From Massariosphaeria phaeospora (Eukaryota; Ascomycota; Dothideomycetes; Pleosporales): a DNA stretch of 64,000 bases. Made by a program: the position numbers and the translations under genes. The notes beneath the pieces are model-generated. The model ran no database searches. It saw nothing but the letters and a program-made list of their open reading frames with translations, and was not told the DNA's origin. Where the stretch lies: assembly GCA_011032825.1 (NCBI GenBank), contig JAADJZ010000010.1:806001-870000 (forward strand), in the 5' to 3' direction. Below are positions 51,516-64,000 of this stretch, piece after piece (the first letter of the stretch is position 1; each line of letters begins with the position of its first letter).

Positions 51516-54500
51516 CTATGTCGCGGCCGGTGCAGCTGCGCCCGTGATATCTTCCGAATCCTCGACTGGCGCACACGTGCAGAAAAGATTCATATCTCCG
51601 TAGGCTGTCGAACCGTTAGCTCACTGGTTCCTTCTTTGTGCTACGCGATTGAGAGCACTCACCATCGTCCAGCCTCGTAACAGTAGGCCAGAACTTCTTT
51701 TCTTTCAGGTACGGCAAAGGATATGCCGCCTGCTGCCTCGTATACGGTCGACCGTCCCACTCAGAGACAATCAGATCCATCTGCGAGTGCGGTGACATCT
51801 TCAGCACGTTTCCATCTCTGGGTTGCTCGCCCTTCTCCACCTGCTCGATCTCCTTCCGGATGGAGATGAGCGCATCACAGAACCGATCCAGCTCCTGCTT
51901 ACTTTCGGACTCTGTTGGCTCGATCATGAGCGTGTTGGCTACGGGCCACGACATGGTGGGGGCGTGGAAGCCGTAGTCCTGTAGACGCTTTGCTATGTCG
52001 ATCGCTTCGATGCCGGCCGTCTCTTTGAAGCCGCGCACGTCAAGGATGAATTCGTGCGCGCAGCGGCCGTTCTCGTTGGTGTAGAGGATGGGATAATGTG
52101 GTTTAAGGCGAGAGAGGATGTAGTTGGCGTTTAGAAGCGTAATCTTTGTCGCTTGTGTCAAGCCAACCGAACCCATCATTTTGATATAAGCCCAGCTGAT
52201 GGGCAAAATGCTGGCACTTCCCCAAGGGGCACCACTGACTGGATAGATAGCCTTTTTACCTCCAGTCTCGCCGCGCAGGTGGCCTGGTAGGAAAGGCGCA
52301 AGGTGCTCCTTCACGCCAATGGGGCCTACACCTGGGCCACCTCCACCATGCGGAATACAGAACGTCTTGTGTAAGTTAAGATGACACACATCCGCACCGA
52401 TATCCCCGGGCGAGCAGAGACCGATTTGGGCGTTCATGTTCGCTCCATCCATATACACTTGGCCGCCGTGCTCGTGTATCAGATTGCATACCTCTCTAAT
52501 ATTTGGCTCGAAGACGCCAAAAGTGCTAGGATACGTGACCATGATGGCACCCAGCTCCTCGCTATGCTTGTCACACTTGGCTTTGAGATCCTGCATATCC
52601 AAATTTCCGGTACCAGGCTCGCACTTGATCGGTACAACTTTCATGCCCGCCATCGCCGCACTTGCCGGATTTGTACCATGTGCGGATACTGGTATTAGAC
52701 AAATGTCGCGTTTTTTGCCCGGTTGCTCTTCCTGGTATTTCCGGATCACGCGCAGGCCAGCAAATTCGCCTTGGGCGCCAGAGTTCGGCTGAAGAGACAC
52801 AGAATGGAATCCAGTGATGTTGGCCAGATCGCCTTCGAGCTGCTCTATCATCGTTTTGTATCCTTTCATCCTGTGAGGAGGGACGAAGGGGTGCAAATTC
52901 GCAACATTAGACCAAGAGAGTGTGACCATCTCTGCAGTAGCATTCAGTTTCATCGTACATGAGCCCAAAGGTATCATGGAATGAACCAAAGAGAGGTCTT
53001 TGGATTGAAGGTGATGTATATATCGTAACAGCTCAGTTTCGGAATGATGAGAATTGAATACTGGGTGGGTGAGGAATTGACTGCTCCGTTTGAAAGGGGC
53101 CGGTATTTCGACGTTGGTTGGTTCAAAGTAGTCTAGCGGCCGAAGTTTTGCTTCTTTTTCAAAGGAGCTCAATGGTTGCAGGAGAGATTCCACACTTCTA
53201 TTGTTATGCGATTCATCCATAGTGATGCTAACATGGTGGTCGTCGAGTTGTCGCACCTGAATTCTTTTACGCCACATACCGATGAGCGTTTCGGTGCGGT
53301 CTCCAGTGTGGATAACAAAAGTGTCAAAGGCAGCAGGAGAATTATCCATCCGGTCTCGTTGACCCGTTTTGTAGCCATATTCGATGAAAACTTGCTGAAC
53401 GCGCCGTGTAGCAGCTACGATCTGCTGTGCTATGGAGGTGAGACCGGATGGTCCGTGGTATACAGCATAGAAAGCACTCATGTTGGCAAGTAGGGCTTGC
53501 GCTGTGCAAATATTACTAGTCGCTTTCTCTCGGCGTATGTGTTGCTCCCGGGTCTGCAATGCCAGCCTGGCCGCAGGATTTCCGAGTCGATCTTTCGACA
53601 GACCTATCAAGCGTCCTGGTATCCTTCGTTTGTACTTCTCGGCGCAAGAAAAGAAAGCAGCATGTGGCCCCCCAAACCCCATAGGCACACCGAACCGTTG
53701 CGCGTTTCCGAAGGCTATATCGGCACCAAACTCTCCGGGAGGTGTGAGCAGTGTGAGAGCCAGAAGGTCTGTGGCTACGCTGAACAGGGCCCCATTCTTG
53801 TGCACATGGTCCGCTAGAGCGCGGAAATCGTGAACGCCCCCTTCTGTATCCGGATATTGGGCTAACACTCCCACCAAGTCATCGCCCAACTCTGCGACCC
53901 GTTTACAGTCGTCTCTCAGAACATCATCGACCTCAATCTTTATGCCGAAGCCATCGGCACGGGAGCGGAGAACCTCGATGGTTTGGGGATGGCAGGTGCT
54001 AGAGACGAGAAATGTCTTGTTTGGGCGCTTTTGCCGGGCCAGTGGTAACATGCCTAGCGACATGGTCATGGCTTCTGCGGCAGCAGTTGGCTCGTCAAGC
54101 ACCGAGGCGTTCGCAATCGGGAGTGCAGTCAAGTCCGACACCATAGTCTGGAAGTTGAGCAGAGACTCTAACCTACCCTGACTGATCTCGGGCTGGTATG
54201 GCGTATAGCTGGTATACCAGGCCGGGTTTTCCAAAACGTTCCTCTTGATAACCTCCGGGACCTTTGTTCCGACATATCCACACCCGATGAAGCTCCTCCC
54301 AGTGTCATTGTGGCCCAAAATCCTTTTACCTATGCTAACAAAACGGGACTCGGGAATGCCACTGCTTTGCCACTCTGTTGGAATATCACTGCTGATAGGG
54401 CCCACTTCTATCGATCGGGATGAAAGAATGTCGGCCGGAATGACCTGTTTGACGAAATCATCTAGAGTGGCTACAGGTGGATCGAGAGCAGCGAGCATAG

Positions 54501-54777
54501 CCTCAGCAGACGCGACAGAGGGGCCAATGTGACGTCGTGGGAAAGTGTCCTGTGGCGTGAACGGTGTGACGACGGCTTCGGAGGTAGACGCAGAGCCGAG
54601 AACATCGTCGGCGGGGGTCGCATGGAACATGCGCTTTGGATGTAGGTTATCGCCATTGCGTGCTGGAATGGAGGCTGCTTGCAATCCCAACAGTCGTGTG
54701 GGAAGCACCGGGCCCCGGCGCGGCGACACGACGAATCGACCGGCAGAGCAAGCTGCTCTGAGACATGCTATCCGCAT
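51516..54777 (-). CDS. GCV2: Mitochondrial glycine dehydrogenase (decarboxylating), P protein
   Basis: Two exons on the minus strand, 54777-51663 and 51604-51516, about 1067 residues, the normal P-protein size. The ATG at 54777 starts a basic, Ser/Arg-rich mitochondrial presequence (MRIACLRAACSAGRFVVSPRRG). The first half begins FPRRHIGPS; the second half has the pyridoxal-phosphate Lys at residue 804 in NLHKTFCIPHGGGGPGVGP. Other family blocks are MIPLGSCTMKLN and PVSAHGTNPASA. The terminal intron (51662-51605) was placed because splicing yields DDAYGDMNLFCTCAPVED, the family's conserved end, whereas read-through gives an unrelated tail. The enzyme decarboxylates glycine and passes the aminomethyl group to lipoylated H protein in the glycine cleavage system. 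Confidence 0.95.
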
Positions 54778-55351
54778 ATTAGCCACACTAGCTACGCGGA
54801 CGACAGCGTAGTGAGAGGCCCGAAAGGGCAGTGGGTTATCCTACACAAAGTCAATTGGGTGCGATAGCAGAGGGATGGCAAAAAGAGTAGACGAAGAAGT
54901 CTGCCCAAAGCTCACTGGTAGCCCACAACGAAGACGAGACGAATGCAACCGGCGTGCAAAGAATGAATGGTGCACGTCAGGACACAGGAAGAAACGCAGA
55001 CACTCACGTTCCTCTAAGATGTTCGACGACGGATGGCGGTGTAGACGAGAGCGGTGATACTAGATAGTTGGAGCTCCCCGCGAAACCAACCGTGATTATC
55101 CGAGCTTTCCAAAAGCGGTATCCCGCCCCAACGGCTGCTGGATGACGCGCGCGGTCCAATCACATCGCATCACCTACCGAATCCCTCGCTGGGCACAAAA
55201 CAACCCAATACCTTGATCTATACCAATCTCAATTGCATCTACTAGTATGATACGGTGATAGTGAGTTGATGTAGGTTCACTACTAGTCGGCTGATAAGAG
55301 GCGGTCCACGGGTACTCCGACTCTATTAAAAACGCATACATTCACCCCTAT
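54778..55351. other. Intergenic region between GCV2 and NTE1
   Basis: Promoter region of the glycine decarboxylase gene and 3' region of NTE1. No supported gene or repeat. Confidence 0.55.
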
Positions 55352-58300
55352 TCATATACTCGCCCGTCGCGGCGCCATAGTCCGCCTGAGATTCTTCTCC
55401 TTCTCCGTTTCTTCTGTCACCGGCAGCACGCCCTGCTCTCTCAGCTGTCCCAGATACTCCCTCCCGTACTTGTAGCCCACCTCGTAGATCTCCTCGAACT
55501 TGGCAAAGTCCAGCGTGCCGTAAGCATCGATTGGGGGCCGCATGTATCTGCATCCAGGCGTGTTCTTTGCCCGCTCCAGGGCGTCGAAGCTGGACACGTA
55601 TGCAAGCCGAGACTGTATTTCCGACAAAGTCGGTGGATTGGTGTATGAGGAGAAAGGATTCCAGCGATTGAGAATCGCCCAGAAGCCCGACAACGAATCG
55701 CCGAATGCTTGCGGTGTTGTGTCGTCTAGACTGCCTACGTCGACTGCAAATATGACCTCTGCCCCGAGACTCTTCATGTGCGTGACCGTCAGGTTATCTA
55801 TGTAGCCTCCATCGAGAAGCATACTGCCGTTATCACACAAAGGTGGCAGCAGGCCGGCGAGAGACATAGATGCCCTCACGTACCGCCACACGTAACCGCT
55901 CGTGTGAATCTCGGACCTGCTCTTGCTAATATTTGTTGTGTTGCAGTAGAACTCGAGCCAGAAGTCTTCCATTTGGGAATTACCGAACGTCTTGAAGATG
56001 CCTCGGTTGAACTCGTGACCGGTTGTGTAAGATGCACTTGAAAAGGTCAGCTTGGATATCCAAATAATCTTTCAACACCAACAAGACTTACGAGGGATAG
56101 GTCAGATCGAGGGCAAACCTCCACATACTACCCATGCGACCAGCGAATTTCTTAGCCCTCCCGTACATTGGTACGACGTCGGCATCCCAGGCATACAATG
56201 CGCCAATGAAAGCACCAATGGATGTTCCGCCGACTATGTCAATCGGTATCCCCGCTTCCTCGAGTGCACGAATAATACCGATTTGGGAGAAGCCTCTAGC
56301 GCCTCCTCCTCCAAGTACTAAGCCGACTGATTTGCCACACAATCGTCGGGCTAAGCGATGGAAATCACCTTTGAATGGAGTGTCAGCCGAATAGAGTGGC
56401 GTCTGTCGGACCTTGCGCGACGTGTACTTCTGGATTTCAGCTTGTAGCACCTGAACCCGTTGCTTGAGTGCGGTTCCGAAACGCCGTCCCGCACGATGGA
56501 CAGGCTCGGATGTGGTCTGGAATGACATTTGGATGTGATGGTGGCTGCCATTGACCCAAGGACGGTTTCGCAACCATTTGCGCGTCTGTCCAGACTGACA
56601 AAACCTCTCCGAGTGCAGTAATACCAGTTCCTTGCGGGCTGTAGTTTTAGTAGTCAAGAGAAATCGCTCGTACTCTCCTATGTTCGGTGATGCGTCTGCT
56701 ATCCCAACCAGAAGAATGCAGTCCGCTTGGCTGATACAAGTCTGGGTCCATGGGGACTTGACTGTTGTGTCTGCAACGTACAAGACTAGGCCATACTTCT
56801 CCTCAAGGTCTGCGAGGTACTGGGATAGTTTGAGCTTCCCCATGCGGTTGAAAGCATGGCGTCCCAAATGATTGAGGATTGCCGCTTGATTTAGAGAAAC
56901 GACCCCGTTCGGCGTCCCTATCTGGCTGAGTGCATTCATTAGACGGCCCGCGAAGTCCACTACCGGAATGCCGGCAGTCACAGGAAGTATTGCGACAGTG
57001 CGTAGATTAACAGTTGAAGACACGGTACTCCGAGTAGCCTTGGAGGTTCGCTCTTTTGTTTGCTCGTGGAGAGGGTCATCCACCAGAGCCCTCATACGCG
57101 ATGCAATAATCTTGGAGATCTTGATCGTAATACCAGGATGCTCTAATGCCAGGCTATTGAAGAGTGTCTTCGGAAACTTGGCGAGCTCTGTATCGCGAAT
57201 GGCATGTAGAGATCCAGGACGAGCAGTTTCTGTAAGTACCTCCAATTCGCCAACACTATCACCCTGCCCGTATTCACCGATCACCCTCATGTTGTTGTTT
57301 TCGCGATCTTGAATAGCTCGCAGACGACCATTGAGGACGATGTAGATTGCATCACTTTCGTCCCCCTGGTTGTATATTACCTGACCCGAGTTTACCTGAA
57401 CCCACTCTAGTGCGAAATCGATGTGCAAGATCAAACGAGGGAGGAGCGTCGTGAGTCTCTTGGCCATGGTTAGGAGCACAACCGGGTATCGGTCAACGAT
57501 TCTTTCGATGGATGCACGGGGCAGGAAGCCCACGTAAACGTCGGTCTTCGCTGTGACGTCTACAAATGATCGGTAGGATGATATGGTCCCTAGATATCCG
57601 GCCAAACCTCCAGGTTTTGTCAAGAAAAGGCTCTTCCTGGTTCTACTTTTCTTGCTGCCTTCGACGGATTGTCGTAAAGACGCGTTCGTTGCTGATCGCT
57701 TGAGTGATGGCGCTCCGAATAGCTCGGATTCAGTCATGCCAGGATTGATAGGAAACTTACCGAGTACGTTTGACCCAGCATCATCCTCTTCGATTGGAAC
57801 ACTGACATCCAGAAATCCGTCGATCACATAATACAGTCCTGGATTCCTCTCACCTTGCTCGACAAGCACGGCACCTTTCGGAAAGAACACGATTTCGACA
57901 TCGTTGACGATATCCTCAAGCATGTTTTGGTGGCCACCGGCACTTATGGTTGAGAGACCTGATGCAGAGACGGCAGACTCCGTATCACCATCACGCGACG
58001 CCTCATACGGATCGATAAACCCGAAGACATTGCTGAAAACGGCTTTTTGTCGTTTAGCGTCGAACGAGACTAAATGCGGAGACTGTTCCACAGATACAGA
58101 CGGTTTCGCCACTGTGTTGTCCAGATTCGTCAACCCGATCGCCTTGAACATGCATTCTAGTACGGATTCACGGAAGACCGTAGCCTCATCGGTCGATTCC
58201 TGACGACGAAGCGCAGCGGGGCGATTCAACGATGATGCGAAGGGATTGAAGCTTCCAGCATCAAGTGGTGTCTGTGTGTTGCGGCGGTAATCCTGCTGAT

Positions 58301-60043
58301 AGGGTTGAGAGAAGCTGTAACGTCCTTGGCGACTGCCACCTCGAGGTATATGCGTGTTGGTTAGTAAGTCGCCAGCACTAACCCTCTCGTTATGCGCGGT
58401 AGGCTCTGGAGAGGCCATACTACCGAGGGTCTCGGTAGTCGCATCTATAGAAACTCCGCGGGCTGCAGCAAGTCGTGCATGGGTAGTCGCTCCTTTGCGA
58501 AGTGCTGTACTAGATCTGCGACGCCGACCAGCTGCAGGGTTGTGGAGAGCGATCCCTTTCATGCCCTCTTCATCCCCAATTCGCTCTCTTTCTTTGTCAA
58601 ACTTGTCTTTCAATCGCTTCAATGCCGCATCACGCAAGAACCCTGGTAGATCATACGTTGTATACTTGTTCATCAGTTTCTCGGTCCGCAGGACTTCGCT
58701 GGTGAGACCAAGATACGCATGGCCAGTAGCAAGAGTGACACGTTGCAAGCGAGTTAGGATAACCTGAACGATATGTGCAGTTGCGTTGGGATACACGCGG
58801 GTTAGACGGCGGAACGCGGTGGCTGGAATGATAGCAATGGTGGTGTCTACCGTCGCCCTCGCGACAATGTCAGGGTGGGCAGATTTAGGCATATTTGATC
58901 TGGAGGGTGACCTCCGACTTGTTTGTTGCGGGATTCGTCCGTCCGAACCATGCACATCCAATCCAAGAGGTGTAATGCTGGGCCGCCGCCCTGCAGTCGT
59001 TGGGCTAACAACATTTGATGTCCGACGATGTCTCAAACCTCGCGGAGGGGTTTCGGGTACTTCAGTTGGTGTCTGCGGGCGAGAGTCATCGAGACCAAAA
59101 CTACTGACTCTAGTCAGAGGAGGCCTATACTGATTTCCTTGCGGAGTCCCAGGCACACTAGACCCATGAGCGCCATCCTCATCCTCTTCATGTCGAAGCT
59201 TGATGTCTTCGGTGAACAATGAAAGAATAGAGAACAATGAGGACATGGGAGCCCCGTTCTTGACTTCGGTGAGGAGCTGGTAGCCTTGACTATGTCCGCG
59301 ATGTCCGCCACCGACTCCGTCCGACCCTCCCGCAATGTCTTCATCATCATCGGATTCCGGCCCTTCTCTGTTGGACTTGACAAAGATCTGCACAAGCCCG
59401 TCGACTACCAAGCAAAACCCTTTTTCTTCTTCCAGCAGCAGTGTTTCTCCAGCAATGAGCTTCTTCGTCTGCATCGTCCGAGTAAGTTCGTGAAAGACTG
59501 GACGTTCGAGAAATCCGAACACTTTGATTGCGCTTAAAAATTCGTCGAGATAGTTTGATAGCCCTCTCTTCGAGTCGCCTTCTTGAGTATCCGGAAACAC
59601 TTCGACCTGTGGGTCCTCGCGTTGGGGCTCCGGGGGCAGTCTCGTGTACATGGTCATGAAGCGATATCTCACGAGGTAGCTGATAGTGGAGACGATAAAT
59701 ATGGCTATTAACATTCTACGTAAGTTAGGACAATGGTCTACCGGCAGCAGACCGGCTCTTACAGGGTCGTGAAATTCATAGTGAACGTCAAGCTCATCGA
59801 GAAAAGGGTGAACAGCCATGTCGGCAGAGTGATGGTCGTGAAGGTGATGATCCAGTACAGAAAGCCGGGGATAACTTTCAAGATAGCCAGGAGTGCGCGC
59901 CCGAGCATTCCAAACGACGACGGCGCTGAGTCAACAGCTTGCAGAGCAGCAACAGAAGCCTCTAGCGCGTCCAACGTCCTGGAGAGGGCGGCCGAAGAGG
60001 TATGCGCGACAGCCGTCATAGCGCCGGCGTTGGCGTCGGCCAT
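55352..60043 (-). CDS. NTE1: Lysophospholipase NTE1 (patatin-like, neuropathy-target-esterase family)
   Basis: Three exons on the minus strand: 60043-59763, 59715-56092 and 56036-55352, 1529 residues. Two N-terminal membrane segments ([20 protein letters not shown] and [15 protein letters not shown]) anchor it in the endoplasmic reticulum. Cyclic-nucleotide-binding-like domains follow ([42 protein letters not shown]). The C-terminal patatin domain has the oxyanion motif [13 protein letters not shown] and nucleophile Ser1259 in [11 protein letters not shown]; the Asp of the dyad is in LLDGGYIDN. Introns were placed by FTTL-MLIAIF and [17 protein letters not shown]. The enzyme deacylates phosphatidylcholine and lysophosphatidylcholine in membrane lipid turnover. 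Its start is 238 bp from the ARP8 start, in a divergent arrangement. Confidence 0.95.
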
Positions 60044-60281
60044 GGTAGGTGAGGGGAACCTTCAGTGAAAACAAGTCAGGGCAGGCCCTCCCGTAGGCCG
60101 CGGTGTGTATAGGAGCGGACACGAACGCGAGAAGCCATGGTGTTCCAAGGTTGGGTGGGGGGCACGCTGGAGCTCCGATATGTGCTTGTGATGTGGTGCG
60201 CCTGACTAAGCAAACACCCGCCTGCCCATAACGCTTTCGTCTGGGGAACGCGCCCGAGGCCACGACACCCATTGGCCCGCC
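60044..60281. promoter_or_regulatory. Bidirectional promoter region NTE1 / ARP8
   Basis: 238 bp between two divergent ATG codons (60043 on minus, 60282 on plus). Both core genes must take their promoters from this interval. No clear TATA box seen. Confidence 0.6.
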
Positions 60282-62364
60282 ATGCCTCCTTTCAAGGACG
60301 AGCAGATCATTGTACGCGCTCCGCATGACGCGTTCCGTTGCGGTGATGCCCACGCTAATCCTCACGGCAGATCATCGCGCCTGGCTCCGAGACGACCGTG
60401 GCCCAGCTCGGCCTGCCCGAGTCCTTCACCCCCGCCCGGCTGCGCGTGAGGTCGCGCATGTTCCCTGCAGACGCCAAGGGACAATGGGAACCGTACAAGG
60501 TGCGCCGGCGGCAGGACCAGCCCGACAAGCCAGCTGAAGCGCAGAACGGCGCGCCCGCGGCCGACGATGCGCCCAAGACGATCGCGAACGGCGACGACGA
60601 CGAGGTCGTGTACGAGGAGGACCGCGTCTCAGAAGAGGGCGCCGTGTGGCCCATCCAGGAGGGCAGGATCGTGGACTGGCCCTGCTTCTTTGCGCTCATC
60701 GAACACGTCTACAACGCCATGAATCCGCCGTTCCACGCCCCAATCCTTCTCATCGCGCAACCAGCGTGGACGCCGAAAGAGCACGAGAAGCTCACACAAT
60801 TCTTTTTCGAAAAGTTCAAGACGCCCGCGTTTGGGCTCATGGATGCCGCTTTGGCGACGAGCTGGGCCTACGGGGTACACACGGCCACGGTTGTGGATGT
60901 AGGCAAGGACAAGGTCGACGTCACAGCCATCAGCGAGTTCATACCGCACACACAGGGCAGAGTTGTGTCCCTGGCCGGCTGTGGCGGGGAAGCACTCACC
61001 CAGGGCCTTCTAACAAAACTCAAAACGAAAGGATTCACTCGAGATATGTGCGAGCAGCTGAAAAAGAATCCCATCTGCGAGATACTGCCTGTGGGAATAC
61101 CGCTACCGGGAAGCGATGGGCTGCCGGAGGCGGATCCGGTCACAAATCCTGCAGCGGCTGCGTCCACGGGCGCCACCGGTTCGGGAGCTGCAGCCGCAGC
61201 CGCCATAGGTAATGTTCCTCGAGGACCCGGTGCAGATACCGAGGTTGGCGAGGAGGCCGCCGAAGATGCCGAGGGTGTTCTAGATGTTGCCAGCATCGTG
61301 GCAGGCGGGAAGATGAACGAATACTTGGCGAAGAAAGAGAAGGAAAAGCAGGACAAGGTCATTACGAAAAAGAAGGGCGTAGAAACTTCCGCAACAGCCG
61401 CAAGACCCATACGGTTACCGAATGCGCGACGTGAAAAGGCCACTTTTCTATACGAAGATCACGTTTTGCTGGATACCCTCAAGAACATGAATCTGGGGAC
61501 CAAAGGCATGGCCGACGCACATGCTGCCTTGGACGAAGGACCGCAGAGGAGAGGACAGGACGCCGAGAATTCCGCAGATGGAGAGCCGAGATCCGCAGTT
61601 GAAGCCAACGGTGTACATGAACCAGGCTCCGCGACTGCACGAACGGGTCATATCCGACGCGAGATTGAAGTCGGACATGAGCGCTTTCAAGCAGCCACAA
61701 GTAATAACGTGTTAGAAAAGATCGCGGACGCTGTACACCGAACAATATCGTCAATGGATGAAGTGAAGAAACGCAGTGAGCTTTGGGATGCTTTGATCGT
61801 GTGCGGCAATGGATCAAAGGTTCGAGGTAAGCATCCGGCGTTCGAACATGTACTCGAAGGTTTGCTAACGTCAAACTAGGCTTCAAGGACGCGCTCGTGG
61901 CAATACTCCAGACCAAGTATCTCATCTCTCCCTCATCAGCCACCATGTTCACCTCTGAAATCCCCTCGAACATCTCCACCCCGCTCGGCACCGGCGCCAA
62001 CACCCCGCAGCCCCAACTCGGCCCTCACGGCGGCGCATCCCAAGTAAACCCGCTCCTCCTCGCAGCCACTACATCCCAAAACCCGCTTCTCGGCCCCCCG
62101 GGCAACAACCCCATGATCCCCGGCATGCCAACCCACAACATGCACTCGTCGCACGGCCAGACCCCCACGTCCATCAAGTTCGTCAAGCCGCCCGAGTACT
62201 TCCCCGAATGGAAGGACGTTGGCTTCGATGAGTCGGCGTTCCTGGGCGCTCAGGTCGCGGCCAAGGTCATCTTTGTGGTAGACCAGGGGCAGAGCAAAGG
62301 CTACATGACGCGGCCGGACTACAACGAGCAGGGGCCTATGGGTATCCACGATTATGGCTTGTAG
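60282..62364 (+). CDS. ARP8: Actin-related protein 8, INO80 chromatin-remodelling subunit
   Basis: Three exons: 60282-60311, 60371-61826 and 61880-62364, 656 residues. The tiny first exon encodes MPPFKDEQII and joins to IIAPGSETTVAQLGLPESF, the usual N terminus of fungal Arp8. Actin-fold blocks are visible: ILLIAQPAWTPKEHEKLTQF, THTATVVDVGKDKVDVTAI and SLAGCGGEALTQGLL. Long low-complexity insertions (Ala/Gly-rich, then a Lys-rich segment MNEYLAKKEKEKQDK) interrupt the fold, as is typical for Arp8. The C-terminal segment holds LIVCGNGSKVRGF and the PPEYFPEWKDVG block. Arp8 binds nucleosomes and actin as part of the INO80 actin module in the nucleus. Confidence 0.93.
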
Positions 62365-63022
62365 TCTTTTGCGAGGTCTTGTATACCCACCCTCGGCTAT
62401 TTTAGCTTGGCTTGGCTTGGAATTTTCGGGCGTTATGGAAAAGATTCTCCGGGGCGCGCGCCTACCTACCTAGGTACCTTTGTAGTTTAGCAAGCAGCAG
62501 TGCCACAAGCACCTGACCAGTATAGAGACACTGACCAGGTCCCGCCATGCAGCACCTTTCACTTACGTCGTCTGAAACAGTTTCTGATTGTTGAGGCTGG
62601 AATTGCAGATTTGATATCGGAGCACTATTCCACCATCTATTTCTGCAAGCGCTCGCGTGTCATCAGACAGGTCTCATCATAAGCTAGCGCAATTATTTTT
62701 CATCTACAAGCAAATGCTGGATACCGACCCAGCAATTACATCTAGTGCACATACCGAGGCTCGCGTTGAGAGATCGGTGCGAACAGGTCGAGGAAGTGTA
62801 GATGCATGTGGAGCCCTATCACGGTACGGTTGCGATCCAAAAAGACCGAGTGAGTCAAGGTTTGGGGAGCCAAACACCTACCTCAACGGCGGTTAACGAG
62901 GTCCAAAGGGATAATGGGACCAGTTTGATTGGAACAGGGTTTCATTGCACGATAGACAGCAGTGAAGCACCATTGACTGTCGGAGCCTCGTTTACGATTA
63001 TCACAGCAGCCAGTTTAGTTCG
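62365..63022. other. 3' intergenic region between convergent genes
   Basis: About 660 bp between ARP8 and the rhodopsin-domain gene. No supported gene; short unsupported open frames only. Confidence 0.5.
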
Positions 63023-64000
63023 TTAAGCGTTTTTCAGAACTTCCCATCGCGATCCCGGCGGCATCTTCTGGGCCTCTACGCGCGTATTATCCGGCACATG
63101 CCCCAGTACATGAGCTTTCACCGACGGACTGTTGTAGTTTATCTTCTTGTCCTCTTTTCTCGTCAAGCGTTCCTCGCTCGTGCCCGACTTCCAGCTCCTC
63201 GGACGGTCCAGCTCGTACTCGGCGCCCTGGTCGGAGATGCGTGCATGGCGCTGGATGATCACCTCCTTGGTGACGAAAATCTGGACCAGGTATTGCGTGA
63301 GGTAGACGTGGAAGATGGGGATAGAGGCTGCGATCAGACCGAGGTTGAGCTCGAGACTGGATACCAGCATTACAGGTGGATAAACCCATGAAAGGTCTGC
63401 ACTCTTGAGCTCGGTATTGCTCGTCGTGTCGGCGAGCCAGAGCCGCACGGCGGAACACCCTATGACCCTAGTGCACACTCAAGTCAGTATAGCTGGCAAT
63501 CCAAGCTCGCTTCTTTTGGGGCAACATACATAGAACCTGATGCAAACAGGCCCAAAATCGCCAGGAATTGGCGTCTCTCTAAATCTGGCCTTATGTAGAG
63601 CCCCAAAGGCAGAAAATAGATCAGTATAGAGAACACGATGTCTAGTGATGCAGTGACCAAAATAGTCAATCTGAGGCTGTGGTAATCCGCGAACCCTAGA
63701 CCGTAGTAGGTTGCATTGTGTTGAAGATTCCAGAAGGCGGAGACTGGGAAGGCTGGAAAGACTGATATGAAGCAAAAGACGGAACCCCAGATGCCTGTAA
63801 CGAAGAGTAAACCTAAACAAACAGTGCGGATCATACCACCCCGAAAGAGGCGCAGATACTGGAGGAGGAGCGAGATCTTGGTGAAGATAAGGGTCAATGC
63901 ATATGTAGCCTGGATCACATACAGCCACTTGCCACTAGATATGCCTTTAGCAGGACTCAGGAGAAGTGAGTGTTGTCCAAAGCCCCCATGCGCCATTGCT
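63023..64000 (-). CDS. Fungal rhodopsin-domain integral membrane protein (5' partial)
   Basis: Two exons seen on the minus strand: 64000-63530 (continuing beyond the right edge) and 63468-63023. The visible part has about 305 residues. Several membrane segments are clear: YVIQATYALTLIFTKISLLL, TVCLGLLFVTGIWGSVFCFI, ILVTASLDIVFSILIYFLPL and MLVSSLELNLGLIAASIPI. The pattern KISLLLQYLRLF followed later by SSLELNLGLIAASIP is that of the fungal PTH11-like rhodopsin-type domain. The intron was placed at a GTATGT donor so that the protein reads FASGSMVIGCSAVRLW. The hydrophilic C-terminal tail holds KRKEDKK-like charged sequence. Members are plasma-membrane proteins, some of them receptors; no specific ligand can be inferred. 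The N terminus lies outside the window. Confidence 0.85.

Noticed and set aside
1..64000. tRNA, rRNA, CRISPR or telomere repeats
   Set aside because: Scanning by eye for tRNA box B-like GGTTCGAA motifs, rRNA blocks, regular spacers and TTAGGG runs gave nothing convincing; a tRNA covariance search was not possible here.

Overview
The window is chromosomal DNA of a filamentous ascomycete (Pezizomycotina; Dothideomycetes/Pleosporales is my best guess, from gene content and genome style only). The evidence is spliced genes with 46-130 bp GT-AG introns, fungal-type families (GH55 glucanase, acid trehalase, NTE1, rhodopsin-domain membrane protein, AA7-type FAD oxidase) and an AT-rich, C-to-T mutated transposon island like those made by repeat-induced point mutation (RIP).

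Layout. 1-9150: end of an MscS-type mechanosensitive channel gene with an EF hand, a secreted GH55 beta-1,3-glucanase, a gene-free 2 kb, and a secreted astacin-type zinc protease. A 1844 bp pogo-like DNA transposon (A1, 9152-10995) sits exactly against the astacin start codon. 10998-13583: no recognisable gene. 13584-34491: a 20.9 kb island that resolves completely into nested insertions. The outermost is a pogo-like element (E, about 2140 bp once everything else is removed). Into it went two copies of a second pogo-like family (B1, B2), a diverged third copy (B3) and a 327 bp non-autonomous element (D1). B1 in turn holds a foldback element (F1), a third pogo-like family (C), a second A copy (A2) and D2; B2 holds D3. 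C holds a Ty3/gypsy LTR retrotransposon with 512 bp LTRs, and that holds a 910 bp foldback (F2). Target-site duplications and leftover lengths agree for every layer.

34494-45806: alpha/beta-hydrolase esterase, secreted beta-propeller lactonase and secreted AA7-type oxidase (divergently transcribed), SDR oxidoreductase, and an M28B transferrin-receptor-like peptidase. 47122-62364 holds core genes: acid trehalase (ATH1), glycine decarboxylase P protein (GCV2), lysophospholipase NTE1 and INO80 subunit ARP8, the last two head to head. 63023-64000: 3' part of a rhodopsin-domain membrane protein gene running off the right edge.

How they fit together: conserved housekeeping genes lie on the right, while the island is flanked by accessory secreted hydrolases and oxidases. 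The AA7 oxidase would produce sugar lactones and the adjacent secreted lactonase could hydrolyse them; this link is inference. The most unusual signal is the island itself: a fully readable order of insertion, point mutations occurring between insertion waves, and a mutation context in the A family that follows the 5' neighbour (pyrimidine-C) instead of the usual CpA rule.
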